NCBI GenBank assembly: GCA_017163975.1
Contig: JAFFSR010000239.1
Span: 2,976,001-3,040,000, forward strand
Direction of reading: 5' to 3'
Origin: Anastatus disparis
Lineage: Eukaryota; Arthropoda; Insecta; Hymenoptera; Eupelmidae
DNA: 64,000 bases
A model generated the notes under the pieces. The model ran no database searches, was not told the origin of the DNA, and saw only the letters and a program-made list of their open reading frames with translations. Both the position numbers and the translations under genes were made by a program. Below are positions 1 through 14,081 of this stretch, piece by piece; position 1 is the stretch's first letter, and every line of letters starts with the position of its first letter.

Positions 1-3000
1 ACGTTAGAATAATTTATTTAGTTGAAAAATTTCTTAAGGTATTATAACCTATTGAAATCCACGTATAAATTCTTGGTATAGTTCCACCGATCGCGCGTTC
101 AACTACATCAATTCAATGGAGCAATTAAAATTTAATAACAATTAAAATTAGATGAATTACTCTACTATTAAATGGCCATTATCATAAATCCTGTATCGCT
201 AATTAATTCAAGCATGTTGGTAGCCAAGGTTATATAATGTAATTCATTTATAAACGTATACAATAGTCTTTCAATATCCCAACCCAAATCACGTCTAATT
301 TAATTGAATGTCCAAAAAAAAAATAGAACAAGAAGAGATATGTCTAAACACGAAAATTAAGAGGTCAGTTGAGCATTTTCTTAATAGAGTTGCTTCCTCA
401 ATGCGTACGTAAGATAGTCTTGTATATATCCATGTATGTATAGACTCATAAACAGAAGCGTGTAAAATCGCCATGGAATTTAACACGCGCTTTTAAGGCT
501 GTAAGTCATTTAGTATGTACAGCGGCTTGCGATAAATAACATTAACGACAGCGCTTTGAATAGCCGCAAGGAATAGCCAAAGCTTTCTGTCTTTATCGCT
601 ATACGTACATGTATATATGCATGCATACGTAAAAAACTTGGCGTATAGCCATGCACGCGTATAAACGTGCGTATATAACGCTTTAAATGTCCATTAATTG
701 TCAAAATCATATACTCTATTATAAAACGATAATGTTACGATCACTCGATCGAACGAATTCATATTATTTAGCTTGTATATATAAGCCAAACAAAATGTAA
801 TATAATGAAAAGACTTTTTGCGCTGCTTATTTATTTAAGGCCTTTGTTTATTATGCTTGAATAATTGGCAATTATTGTACCGTTTCTACATATTTTTTTC
901 ATATATTCCTTATTTTTTTTTTCAACCATGAATGGAGTACGTTTATATCAAGGACCAAACAATGACTTTATAGAGAGAAATTTCTTTTCAAAAATTTCTT
1001 AGTCATATTTGAAAAAAAAGGAAAAAAATAAAATCAATAAAGAATTCTTCAAACTGTCTATGTTATAAACAAGATAAAAATAAAAAGCTATAGCGAGAAT
1101 AGAATATCGATTGTTACATTTTTTATAAATAACTATATATATATTTCTATATAATAAAACACTTTTTTAATAAAAGAGATCACGCGCGCCAATTGCTCCC
1201 ATGCAGAAGCTTATATATTTGAATTTAATAATCGGCCAAAGCTCTATTGATATTCCTTTTCCATTTGGAGAAAATAAAAAAAAAGGAAAAAAAAACGCTT
1301 ATTGAATTATATCACCATTTATTATTTCCTTTTTTTTCATTTCATTTGTCTCCGAGTTCCATTGTTCCAATAAATTTCATGATTAAAATAATTTCTTTTC
1401 TATTACATTTATAGCATGCCTTTTATAATATGAAACTTTCATACCGGGTGTTAATGAATTCTTATATACACGATTTCGAAGTAACTTGTTTCCATTTTGA
1501 AACGAATTTATTACGATTGATAAGAAGAAATAAAGATACACGGATAGCATACGAACGTCAAATGTTATATTTTCTTAATTGATTGTAAAATATATGCAAA
1601 ACGTTACACTTATAATAAATTATCGTATATCTCGGGGCTTAATTAATCTTAAACGCGTAGAAAATCTATGTATATATATAAATGCAAAGTCAGCACGCGT
1701 AAAATAGAGAAAAGGTAAAATGTCTCTAAGTTTTCAACATTAAAACGTTATAGGACAAATAATTATACGCGCGAGTTTCTTGCCATGGGTTTTGCTGCTG
1801 GTTGAACGAGTGCGACGACACCGCAGCTGCACAAATGTCAAGTGCCAAATGCTGAAGAACTACTACTCGCATAAAGTGCTAGAATTCTCTGCGCCTCTTG
1901 CTTCTTCTATAATATCCTCATTTTCTTCGCTTTTCTCCTATATTTCTCTTTCTCTTATTTTTAAAGACACTTTTGCCATGCACGAATTTGCCATGCGCGG
2001 GCTCCTGTTAACTTGGGAAAATTTTAACGTTAATCACGTGACTAGTTACGCGTATTTAATGATCAAATTTATATTCCGTATATATAAGCACGAGCTTTTT
2101 ACCTTATTGTCGATAATTAATTTTATGAATCTCTAATATTATACTACTCGCTTTGCTCTCTTTAATAGAGGTTATCTTTAAAAGCGCCTTGTAGACCTGT
2201 TTCAGCCTAATAAAACGCTCGTTAAATTAGACGGGAGCGAGACTTTGTATGTTAGGCTTACGCGAAAGTTCGATAGTGGAAAATAGAGAGAGAGAGAGGA
2301 AGGAGAATTAAATTGATAAAACGAGAAAAAGAAAAGGAAAATAAAAGTAAACATTAAAGGCAAGAGTATAATCAGCTTGCTTAAATGAAGTTACTATATA
2401 CATGTGTATGCATACATATAAGGGAATATATATATTTGCATACCTTATAAGTTTTGCATACATTCTAAAAAGAGCTGAACCCGATTTATTGGCATGCGCA
2501 TAAAATTAACGATTGCGCCTTTAAAGAGACGTTAAATTCATTCCGTTAATGAGACAAAATGCTAGAAAATTTAATAATTTGCCATTATAATAGCAGCAAG
2601 TGTGTGAGAGAGTGAGGGAGAGAGAGAAAGGTATTAGAGGAATTTAATGAGGAGCGATTGGTGCTCGTCAATGACTCGGAGGTATTAAGGTTTTATACCA
2701 CACATGAGAATTAAAGTTGTTCAAAGAGTCGTTTAATTTGCCACACCGATAGACATTCAAAATAAGTATGAAAATTTTAAGTATAAAAGAGGGAGAGAGA
2801 TAGAGAGGATATAAAAGAGAATCTTTCTTATTCAGTGACATATGGGTGCTAAATGTTTGGAGAAATTCGTGAAAAGTTTTTGGCAAGCTAAGGTATAACT
2901 AATCTCCTCCTCCTCCTTCTTCTTTCAAAAAGCACTGCAAAACTAAGGTTAAAGGTATAACTAGAACTTGGCTGAAGGAAACATTGTAAACTACACCCGC

Positions 3001-6000
3001 TCCTTCAAAACTTACCGAGGTTTTAATGCTCATCCCAAAAAGAAGAAGAAGAAGAAGAAAAAAACAAAGTTGGAAAAAGAGAAAGAGAGTTTAGCCTCCT
3101 TTCTAAGGATTCCTGTACTCAAGTACCTTTCGCCTAGCTCATCTTTTAGTTTAGCTCGCTAACCTAATATAACCTTTACCTTATACTATGTATATATATA
3201 CGCACGTTTCTCTGTCTCTCTCTAGTTCTCTATGATCTCTAATACTAACGGAATTTCAAGTCAAGACGATTTATTGCTTTGGATGGTACTTATGGAATAA
3301 ATTTCAAGATTCTCGAATGCTAGCTTCATTAACTCGTTAAATTCTTCGGCTTGATTCAATTTTCCATCTAATATATAATGCATTATAACTGCAACATTCG
3401 TTACATGTAAACTACTAGAACTTTTTTTTACTTCTTTTTTTTACATTTTTGCTTGTATTCGTTTAAAATTTAATGATTAGGCGGATTTTAGTAGTTGATG
3501 GAATCTAAGTATTTTATTATACATTATATTTGACGGTTAACGCGGTTGCTCTTATTTCATATTTTAATAATATTCAAAGATTTTATGGCTGATGTTTATA
3601 AACAAGTTTCTACGCGTAAAGTTTCGTTTAATTAGATAATATTTTCATGATCAATTTTTCAAGATTCACTGCAAGCTTTAATGGTCGTTTAAAAAATATT
3701 TATTCAAAGATGAAAAAGAAAGATGATGTTACTCTAAATGATTATGTTAATCCTAAACAACAAATATTATCTTTAAAACAATGAATTCACTCGGATAGTC
3801 AATTTGAACGAAATTAACAAAGATAATCAGACAGTGAGACAGAGAGAGATTTAATAATAATGAAATAAGTAAGCGAGCAGCGTTATCCGGGATGTACTTC
3901 GTCATGATGTCGCGCTAGGGTGTCATAGAGAAAGGGAAAGAGACGGAGAATTAGAGAAACGTATGCTTCTCTCAAGATATAAGCTGGCTGGCTGCTATGC
4001 TCTTCACACGTGAGAAGATCTGTATAGCTAGCACTGTTAAGGCGCTTTAAGATCTATTGCCAGCTCGAGAAATTTGGTTAACCCATATCGGTCGTAGAGT
4101 ACTGACACGGCCCAACTCTACGTGTATAGGTATACGTATACACACCAGTTTCATATTATGCTGAGAAATTTATGCTACCAGCTGCTCCTTTAATATTATC
4201 TATATCTAACAAATTAGCTGGTATATCTTATATTACTTAATTTATCTCGTCGAGGCTTTTGTTAAATAATACAGTGTAATATGCATTAATTTGTCAAAAT
4301 GGCTTTTTCCCCCCGCCCCCCCCCGCGGAACCGAATAAACCATCCCACACGAAAACTCAAAAACTAATTTCATGTAGATCAAATATTTTCGTGTAATGTA
4401 ATTTTTTTTAATATCGATAATGGATTATTCAGAATTTCGTTTTTTTTTATTACTTTTTTTTAATCTTTCTTTCTTTCTTTTCAAACGTCTGCTCGTTGTG
4501 GTTTTGAATTAAGATTGTGATTTATTGAGCAAGTCATTTATAACGGTACTTCGGAAAGCTTTCAATCGATAAGCTCAACGTGCTTAAATTATTTTCAAGA
4601 TTTTTAAAATTCCCAATTTCGTTTTCATAAATTTCAAACTTTGTACATCCTTTTTTTTCTCATGTAGTTTTTAATTTTTTTTTGTGTCTTCATTTTTTTA
4701 ACATAAAATATTTTAAACCATTAAAGGTATTATTATTTTGCTTGGGATTATAATTTTTTTGTTATCCGAATAATTTTTTGTTATTCGAATTTAAAATCAA
4801 AATAAAAAAAAAGAAAAAAGGAAGGAACAAGGACTGTATATAGTCTCGAGAAATTCATCAAACAACGCGTCAAAATACGATAACAATAGAAATATTGGCG
4901 ACGTAAAACTTATAGCCGAGCGTCACATGTTTCATTGTTCCGTTCGAAGATTCGAAACTGGTACACGTGAGAGCATAAAAAAAGGTATCGCACTACTACT
5001 TTCAAAATTTTATCATATCCCCTGAGCGTATCGTTGACTTCTTTTTCTCTTCAAAAACTTTGCGAATCGCTTCAGCTTATATAAAATGTAATTACGATTG
5101 AATGATTGATAGTAATAATATTTTTTTAAACAAAATAAACATCATAATGTTAATAATTTTATAATTTATTCATAGCTGTTTTGTTAAAAATAATATTTTC
5201 GCAGCATTAAGAAGCAGGTAAAACAAAGTTGCAATATTCTAATACTGCAGCGTCATTTTATTATGTGTTTTAACCATTACCGTTAAAATTTAAGAAAAAT
5301 GTTCGTAGAACATACCTTTCTATTTAACATAGTTAGCGGATTCATTTTTAATAATTCTAATTGAATACCAACGTGATTTGCATTAATGTTAATTTTTTTT
5401 TAACAAACAATGCATATCTGGTATGAAACAAAGAAAATAATGATTTTAAAGTTTATTGTTCTGATAATTTTACACAACACAATTAATAATGAAATAATTA
5501 ACGTTTAAAATTTTACAACTGCATTTCATTCTTATTTTTCCTTGAATCAAATAATTCTTTGCTAAAAGAAAAAAAACATTGGATAACATTATCATTCTCC
5601 AGTCATAAAAAAATTCAAATTAAATGATATAATAATTAATATTTCAAATGTTACTATTGTATTTTATTCTTTATTTTCTATAATTGAATAAATATTTCTT
5701 AAAACAAAAATAAAATGAAGCCTAGGACAACACTATCATTTACCAATCATGAAAAAAGAAAGATTATCTGGACTTACGGATCAACTCATCGATAAGAAGA
5801 ATCTAAGCCTTATGATAAGGTGCGAAAAGGCGTTAAAGTAAAGCTAAAAAAAGGGTAGACGATGTTGAACTTAATCGTGAGATATTCTTAAGGGTTGATA
5901 GACAGATCGTTGAGAATCTTATGATAGTACAGTCGTTTTCTTTTTTTTCTTCTTTTTTTTTATATAGAAAGAGAAAGCTTATTACATCGTAAATTTCTAA

Positions 6001-7099
6001 AGGGAAGAAGAAGAACCGACTGATGGATAAGGTTAAAGCCATTGGCAACGACAAATTACTTAACTCCTCTTATACGTAAGAGAAATGGTAGCATTTTTAT
6101 TTCTCCTTTTTTTCTCTTTCTTTTTACAGCTAAAAGTTAACCGCTCTTCTTGTGATTTAGCTTCTTATCATTCACCTATTTTTTCTTTTTTTTTTCTTTA
6201 CCGATGCGCAATCTTTTCTCGTTCACGAGGAAGAAGAAGAAACGAGAGAAAAAGTGGAGAGAAATAGAAAAAATAAAGATGCTTTGGATACTGATCTATT
6301 GGCTGTTCAATCGATGTACTTTAGCTCCTCTTTTTTTTCACTGTAAATGTTTGATCTTCTTTAAAATGCACTTTGCTTGATATTCCAATTTCTCTTCTCC
6401 TTATTGTTTGGCATTTTCATTGAATATTATCTTAGCATGAAATTGGTTATTCATCTATATAAAGTCAATGTATTAAGATAGGCCAAAACTTTCACTGTAG
6501 AAATTGCACGCTTATTTTATTATTATTGATTTTTTATTCGTTTTTTTATTTTATTTTAATATTGATTGATGATAATGAGATTTGTTGTAACAATGGAGGC
6601 TTGTATAAATATGTAACAACCATAAAGTGAAATCAAATAATCATTTGCATTGATTATTTGATTTATTTCAATTCGACGGATTACATTTCAACCGAGAATT
6701 CCCGACGTTAATTAATTCGGCTTTGAAATTTTCAAATTCAAAATATGTAAAATTAACTGTGAATAATCAAGTAACATTACACTTACCCATGATTATTTTT
6801 AATTTTTTAAAATTTCTTTTTTTAAGAAAACGAGTTTGTTAACCTCGACGATAAAACTTTAAACGTAAACACATTTCATATTTCACGACGATATTATTCT
6901 GAGTGAAAGCTTTCGTTGTTGTACAAAACGTAACTGTAATTAACTCTGCATAAAGCAATATTAATTATTAATCATTTTACATGAGCTCTTAGCCTCCCTC
7001 TCTTTCTCTCTCTTGTAAGAGACTACTTTTGGTACTATATTCATAAACGAAAACGCGTTGATGTGCTTTAGTTTTGGGCGCGTTTTAGTTTTAAGACTG

Positions 7100-7125
7100 A
7101 AAGAGAGAGAGAGAGAGAGAGAGAG
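7100..7125. repeat. (AG)n microsatellite
   Basis: An uninterrupted AG dinucleotide run of about 26 bp. Confidence 0.9.
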
Positions 7126-9594
7126 GAGTGTAAAGTAAGTTTTGCATATAGTCAAAGTTAAATACGATTGGATGCACAACTGTAAAGGGGATCTAGTAAA
7201 GTTAAATTTTTAGGCGTATATATACGTAATGCTGAAAGTTGCTGTTATATACGTAAAACTCTGTAAATACTCGTAAAAAAAAAGAGCGAGGGGGGGACTT
7301 TACAGTGTGTCCCGTAAAGGTATAAAAAATAAAAAAGAAAAATGTTGCCAGTTTAAGTTTAATCTGCTAGCAAATCCATTAGCGAAACGAGCCTCGTTCC
7401 CTTCTTACATTGTACACTTAAAAAATAAAAAAAAGAGGAAAGAGAGTCGTATACCGTGCGGTTATACTTGAAAGAACGAAACGAGCGTCTTGACGATCTC
7501 GACCTCTAAACCGAATACTCGTGCGTGAGAAAAAAATATAATCCTTGCAATTTTTCTGTTTCTTTTTTTTTCTTGCCTTCTTTAACTCTTGTGTTCTCTG
7601 TTTAACATGCAACTATACACGAGCAAAGTCATTGTTGTTATTCTTGTTTACACGTGTTACATATTATAACTAGCCTTATTCTATGTAATATGTTTTTCTG
7701 TGTCCTCTTTAGTTTTGTCTTTACGAACAAGAAAATTTTTCGTGGTTAGCATTAAAATATATATTGACAATCGTTATAACTAAATATTAGATTACCTCTT
7801 TTTATATAACCAATAATGAATAAATATATATTTGTATAATTTATTATTTCTCTTTTGATTTTTATACGTATAAACGTTGTTATATTGCATTTGATACTTT
7901 TCTTTTATTTTTTTCCCTATTTTTTAAGTTCGTTAACGAACCTTTACTTTGTCGCGCGCATTAATTTATATTCTGTCAATTGCAGCGGACTTGTCAATTT
8001 TACCAAAATTTGAGTTATTTCTGAAATTAAAAATCAAAAAGAAATAAAACATTCATAAAGCTCTCATTTAATTAACTTGATCAAAGAGAAATGTTTGATC
8101 TTACAATTGAAATCACATTTGAATTAAAAAAAAAGGGAAAAAGCAACGTGCACAGATATTTCATAAATTATTTTGTTTAATCTTGATCAACATATTTATT
8201 TATGCGGCGAGTGTGGCGAAGAAAATAAAAATATAATAAATTATACTGGACCAAAAGTACGTTTTTGTCGCTTTGTTACTGTAAACTTAAACGACAAAAG
8301 TAACATTTCGAATAACGCTGGTTAAATCAAGCGTTGAAAATAAATATATTGTCTAAATTCCCCAAGCTCAGACCCAATATCAATAAAAGAAATTTTATGA
8401 AATAAAGAGAACAACTTGAGTCATATGAAGGAAATTGCGATCTTGTTAAAGTTTTGAAGATGTATATATATATGTGTAAGGTAAACGTTACAGATAAGTC
8501 AATCAGGCCACGAAACGTTCGCCGGAAGAATGACTTTGTGAGATACAAATATATATAGATATATATTTATATGTAGTGTAAGAAAATTGAAACAGAGTGA
8601 GATAAAAAACAGTTCGTTGCTCTACACGGCTATATCTTAGTTGTTCTCAATAGGTTGTGTATAGGAGGAGGAGGGTTTATTCAAGTAAAATTGGTGCATC
8701 TCTACGTCGTCTATACAGCAACAACTATGGCACATAACTAGAAGATATTGCACTGACTTTCTTTGTATTTAAGGAGGAAAGAGCCATATATATACCTTTC
8801 GTCGTTGGGTATCCTCTCTATGGGTTTGATAAAATAATTCCTTTCTCCTTATGTACATTATACACATACATACGCACGTTGTCACTTTCTCTGTATATGC
8901 AAAAAGGTGTTATCTATGTATAAATCTTTTCCTCTCTTATAATACAAGTGCGTTGCTTTTAAGTTTAAAGAGACGCTTGGTGTGCTTATATACACATACA
9001 CATGCATAAACATAAAGATAACAATCTCTCGATGTATTTGAGTACAATGCAAACTTAATTAAAGGTAACGTCACTCTGCAGAAAGACCGACTGGGCCCCA
9101 GTCTGTGTATAAAAGGTATTGAAGTCTCGGAGAAGTGTGGCAAGTGTTATATACACAATAATACACATCGACACTTGCAATTGTTACGTTTACCAACTAT
9201 GTGTATTTGTGTATGTAGAGTACAGTTAACAGTTCAATGTTGATTATGGTATATAAAGCTTGGACAAACATACGGACGAACGTCGGAGAGTATCAAATAA
9301 TAGAGAGGATGGTAACGAATGCATTGCATCTGTATACGTATCTTTTAAGATACCAAGGAATGTGTTATATATTTTGCTTATATATCCAAAGATTCAAATG
9401 ATATATATACAGCTTTTGTTCATTGAAGCGAGATACAGTTATGGTATGCTCGAAAATATTTTTTGTTTATTTTTTGGATACGTCAACGTCATTTTCGAAG
9501 ACTCAAAAGATAAAGATAAAGTGAGGAGAGAGAGAGTGTCAAAGCGTTGATAATACAACAAGAGAATCCGTCTTATAGTCTCTCTTGCTCTCCT

Positions 9595-9616
9595 GTGTGT
9601 GTGTGTGTGTGTGTGT
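9595..9616. repeat. (GT)n microsatellite
   Basis: A GT dinucleotide run of about 22 bp. Confidence 0.85.
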
Positions 9617-11979
9617 CTGTTACTAAAAGGTAAGAGGATATCCTTTTTCTGTTAAAGCTCTCTTGCATCCATATAGTTATATTTCTAACGTATAGTGTCA
9701 AGACTTTACCAAGGGAGAGCCAGAGAGAGAAACTGGATTAGATACCGCGCTTGAACACATACACCGTATAGTAGAAGCAAATCTTCTCTGGCATTATGGT
9801 AACTTGATATACAACCTTATATACAAAACATTCAATGCTCCAACCTTATATAATAGCTGCTGCCTCTTCTTTTATGTCTATCCATTCTATATCTATATCT
9901 ATATATAGATATAGAATTCATGCTTTATTAATCTCATTTTCTGGAAGATTCAGTTTTTCTTACTTTTTTTTTTCTTCTTCTTCGTATTTTATTTTGAAAT
10001 CTAATCAGTCGAGACGATGCGATGTATACGAAAAAAATGGATTTTGCGTTTTATAGTCTAAGTAGATTCAATGATTTTCCGCTGGATTTGTCAAGGATAG
10101 GGTTTTATCTGGTTTCGTTTTGCCATCATGGGCTAAGATGTCTCGCGAGTTGAAGGCGATAGGATCGATTTCATGAAAGTCAAGTTTGTTTATTGATGGC
10201 AAGGTCTGCGAAATGGATTAATAATAATACCGTAATAATAAATCGTAATATAAGTAAATATTTAATGTTAATTAGGGTAGATTTTTTTATTAAATACGTA
10301 AGAGCTGCTTAAAATTATTACAATCGACTATAGTTAAAAAATGTAATTTTCAATTGTATTTTGTTTTAAATTAAATATTGCTTCTTGGCAGCTTTTGTAA
10401 AGAGTATTGGTTTTTTTAACACATAGAGACAAACCGAAATAGTCAACACCAATGAATTCTTTCATATGACTTAAAGTATAGAAATTTAAAATTTAAAAAT
10501 CTTAATTAAAATCGTTTAAATTTATATCGTGTATTAACTGTGTATATATAAAGTTTTTAATATGATTATAATCGATATATCGGATAAAATTACGATAATT
10601 AATATTAAACAAAAGTTTGGTACTTATATTTCCTTTAGATACTTTACATATTATATAGTCTGATGAATTTGCTTTATGCTAATAAAAATACCTTGCGTTT
10701 TATTAATTAAAATGATTCTTTATTTGCTTAATATTACACGTATTATTTAATCTTTGGAAATTCAATAGATTTATTTAACTTTTTTATTACGGTTTAAAGT
10801 ATTTATTAAGTATGCTTTCCCCTTGATACGTTCGCTAGTTTTATTTCTTGCATTTTTTAAAAAAGGATAAATTTTCTGTATTAATATTACAAAAAAACTG
10901 AATATAATACAAATAATCCTTTTGAATATTTAAAAGATAAATATATGCATAAACATTTAAATGTTCACCTTGCAAAAAGCCAGATGTTTAGGAAAATCTT
11001 TTACAAGAACATTCACAAAAGCACATCCTAAAAACATGTTTATGTTTGGATTATAAATTGAGCAATTACTTTGAGATGGAATTGCAACTTTATGAACTTG
11101 CAAAACAGATAGATTATTTCTTTCAGTTTCGTAATGATCAGCTACACAAGCATCGCTAGGAACTTTATATGATTCATATGTTGGAAGCGACGCGTAAGGT
11201 TGATTTTTGTATGGTTGTGATAACTATTAACAAAAATTCATTGTTAAATATGTAAATACAAACTAAATTGTTTTCAGTAATCCAAATGGTAAGTGATCAG
11301 CAAATTTAATTGACTTTGCGAAGTTCATTATTTTACCAAAGTATTTTGAACGAGCTTTGGTCCTCAAAATCTAAATTTGTTTAATATTTTTATATTGTTT
11401 ACGAAATTTTTAAATAAAAACATTTTCACGAATATTTTTTTAAAATGTATATTTTTTTAGATAAGAATTATTTAAGTTCTAAAAAAAAATTTTTTGAATT
11501 TTGTTTTCTTTATAACCAAAGGATATCAAATAAGTATGGAAACTTTTAAATCCCAATAATTAGTTTGATTATTATAAGTTACACAAAAACATCTCAAAAT
11601 GTGTAATCTAATTAAATCATTTATATAAAGTAATTTTTTTATCATAGCACACTTTGAATTATGGTATGTTCAAATTTTTAATTCGTTAAACGTTTTACAA
11701 ATTGAAATTTTATTTCCAGAACTTTAATTAAAAACTGTTATGTCATTTGAACGTTTTGATCGATTCCCATTTCAGAACACTTTTTAATATGCGAATTATT
11801 AGATTCATTCGCTTTCGAAAAAACGCTTTTTCCGTAATAGCACCGAACCATGTAGTGATATATGTTATAAATGGTTCTTATAAAGGCATAAATAGAAAGA
11901 ATAAAAAAGAATATTATTTTTTTATAATATACATTAATTGGTTATTTTTTATTGCAAATAAAACAAATAATAAATTTTT

Positions 11980-12180
11980 TTTTATTCTTCTTTAACATCG
12001 CTATATTTATGCTATTTTGTAATGCTAATCAGCTACGGAGCTCGTAAGTGTGTTTGTGAAGAAAGCACATGTAACGTATATTAGTGCTTCTATTGTTCGG
12101 CTGCCGAGAGCGGGATTCGAACTCAGAACCCCGAGATTACGAATCCAACGTTCTACCAACTAAGCCACTCACCGGCTCTG
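11980..12180 (-). mobile_element. tRNA-derived SINE copy (a), nearly full length
   Basis: On the minus strand it has a tRNA-like head with an A-box-like segment (12153-12167) and a B box (12112-12123, GTTCGAATCCC type). The shared SINE body follows (the gctaattagc-type core is diverged here) and a short A/T-rich tail. It lies between blocks A and B of the protease relic. Confidence 0.85.
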
Positions 12181-12663
12181 TAATAAATTTTAAGTAAAAT
12201 TGAAAAAAATTTTTGAGCAATCAATATTTGTAAATTAAATTATTTGCTAGCGTAGGGTTCGCCGCTTAAGGTTACCTTTTATGTATGCTATGAACGTGTG
12301 AATATTCTATCCTATTTTTTTAAGCTATTAAATATTAATTTTCAATTAATTCTAAAATTCTATATATTTTCATTTCAATTTTGTAAAAAACAATCATTAG
12401 TTCATTTATGGTAGTCTTGAAAATTGAAAAAGAAAACTGTTTTTTAAAATTTTAATTATTTTTATCGCGAAAAATATGACGAAAAAACTTACCATCTATC
12501 GACAGTCTGCCCAAAAATAATTTAGATTAAACGTATTACGTTATAAGATTTTAAAAATCATCCTAACTCTTTGATTAAAATAAAATAACATAAATAATGA
12601 AATAAATAGTTACCCATATTACAGCAATATTTCCATTAACTTTTTTTCTTCTCGAATCATACT

Positions 12664-12671
12664 GTACAGGA
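12664..12671 (+). repeat. 8-bp target-site duplication, left copy
   Basis: GTACAGGA immediately before the transposon; the identical 8-mer follows it at 14074-14081. Confidence 0.9.
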
Positions 12672-14073
12672 CGAGGGGCTATTCACTATAAGAAATCATT
12701 GACCACCTTCAGATGAAATCATTTGAAATCATGATTGAAATCATTTTAAATCATTGAAATATTTTATTAAATTTTATGTGCACAATATGATTACCGAAAT
12801 CAAAACTATTCAAATTGAAATCATTGAAATCATTTGAAATCATTGAAATCAATGAATATTTTTGTATTTAATTTACAATTTAAAATATTACCAGATTAAT
12901 ATGAGCTGCTCTGATAAATAAAATAATTTTTGATTTTTGGGGAATAGTATCGATATACAATATATAAATATTTATAAGAATTTTTTTCTGGAATTGAAAA
13001 AAAATGAATGATTTTAATCATAAGCAAAACGCATCGCACAAAAAATTTTTATGTAAAAGATAATTTATATCAAAACAAATAAAAAAAAATATATATGTGA
13101 AAAATAAAAAAAAGAAATACTAACAAAAAATTTAAATAAGATCTATAAATAAGTAAATAAGCATTATTTACTTATGTTTGAATTTCTCTCTTTGTATCTG
13201 TCACACACGTCTGATAAGTTTTTCGATCATAGATCTTATGGTGGTCAATTTTTTAAACTAACTTTGTGTTTAAAATTACAGAGAGTAAGAGACTCCGAGT
13301 TGCAAAAATATAAAAATATCAGTAAACTAAATACTACAACGGAAATAGCTTATAACAAAAAATGCTCCGAAATTCACATTGGCGAATAGTTTCTCTTTAG
13401 AAGATTAAATAGAAAAAAATGCTATCTTGGACATGTACTTAATTTTGGAGATTTAAAAGGGCCAACGAATAAAAGTTTGGAATACTCAGCTTCCTATGCA
13501 TGTGTCAAGAATAACACTAAAGATATAGGAGTTTTATGTCATTGGTATGAACCAGACAATAAAACTAAAAACTTCTCGTTAGTCCCCATGAAAAAGCATG
13601 GATACATAAATATTGAAAATTATGTATCGACTATATCAGCATCTACAACAACTGAAAGTGGGATTGTGTTAATGATGAGCTGAATAAAAAAATAAAGAAT
13701 TTTTTTGAATAAATAAATGTAAAATTTAGTTATTCTTAATTGAATTTTTTTAAATATAGGTATTATTTTAATTTTTATATGATTCAATAATGACGATTTA
13801 GGGATTATAATTTAAAGTAAGCTTAACCTTCATAAATATTAATTTTAATTATCTTGGAATGATTTCGGAGTTATTTGAAATCATAAAAAATTTGCTTGAA
13901 ATCATTTGACATCATAGAAAATTTGCTTGAAATCATTTGAAATCACTGCCTACCATAGGCTGTTTTGAAAATGTTTGAAATTACAAGTATAAAAATATAT
14001 TTCTGAAATCATTTTGAAACCATATGAAATCTGTAATCATTTTGACACTTTTTTTTAAGTGAATAGCCCCTCG
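12672..14073. mobile_element. TIR DNA transposon, 1402 bp, 8-bp TSD
   Basis: The ends are inverted copies of CGAGGGGCTATTCACT, flanked by the perfect duplication GTACAGGA. Both subterminal regions (12709-12860 and 13876-14040) carry many GAAATCAT(T/TTT) motifs in the same orientation. An 8-bp duplication fits the P, hAT or Merlin superfamilies, but the 16-bp end sequence does not let me choose. The inside holds one decayed open frame (13174-13683). Removing the element and one duplication copy restores an open reading frame in the host protease exon, so the insertion is younger than the gene. It is probably non-autonomous now. Confidence 0.88.
13174..13683 (+). pseudogene. decayed internal ORF of the DNA transposon
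   Basis: One reading frame of 170 codons starts at an ATG and is broken by a single in-frame TAG at 13387-13389; it otherwise stays open to the TGA at 13681-13683. The composition is protein-like (for example DIGVLCHWYEPDNKTK) rather than low-complexity, and the frame sits wholly between the transposon ends. I do not recognise a transposase domain or catalytic triad. It could be the remnant of a transposase C-terminus or of an accessory protein. Confidence 0.45.
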
Positions 14074-14081
14074 GTACAGGA
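14074..14081 (+). repeat. 8-bp target-site duplication, right copy
   Basis: GTACAGGA immediately after the right transposon end, identical to the left copy. Confidence 0.9.

Larger units (their letters stand above)
1..10333. other. gene-free AT-rich non-coding stretch
   Basis: I find no coding region here that I would defend. The open frames are low-complexity, start from chance codons and have no recognisable domains or splice context. The stretch holds GA/CT, GT and AT microsatellites (for example near 7100-7125 and 9595-9616), a C-tract near 4309-4326 and poly-A/T runs. None of the SINE copies found elsewhere in the window occur here. It may be intergenic or intronic sequence of a gene lying outside the window; the sequence does not decide this. 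Confidence 0.6.

Noticed and set aside
1780..2136. 118-codon plus-strand open frame
   Set aside because: Low-complexity Ser/Phe/Ile-rich C-terminal half, no domain, no splice context.
4309..4326. C-tract as a G-quadruplex or promoter
   Set aside because: A single homopolymer-like run without other signals; it could also be a sequencing artefact.
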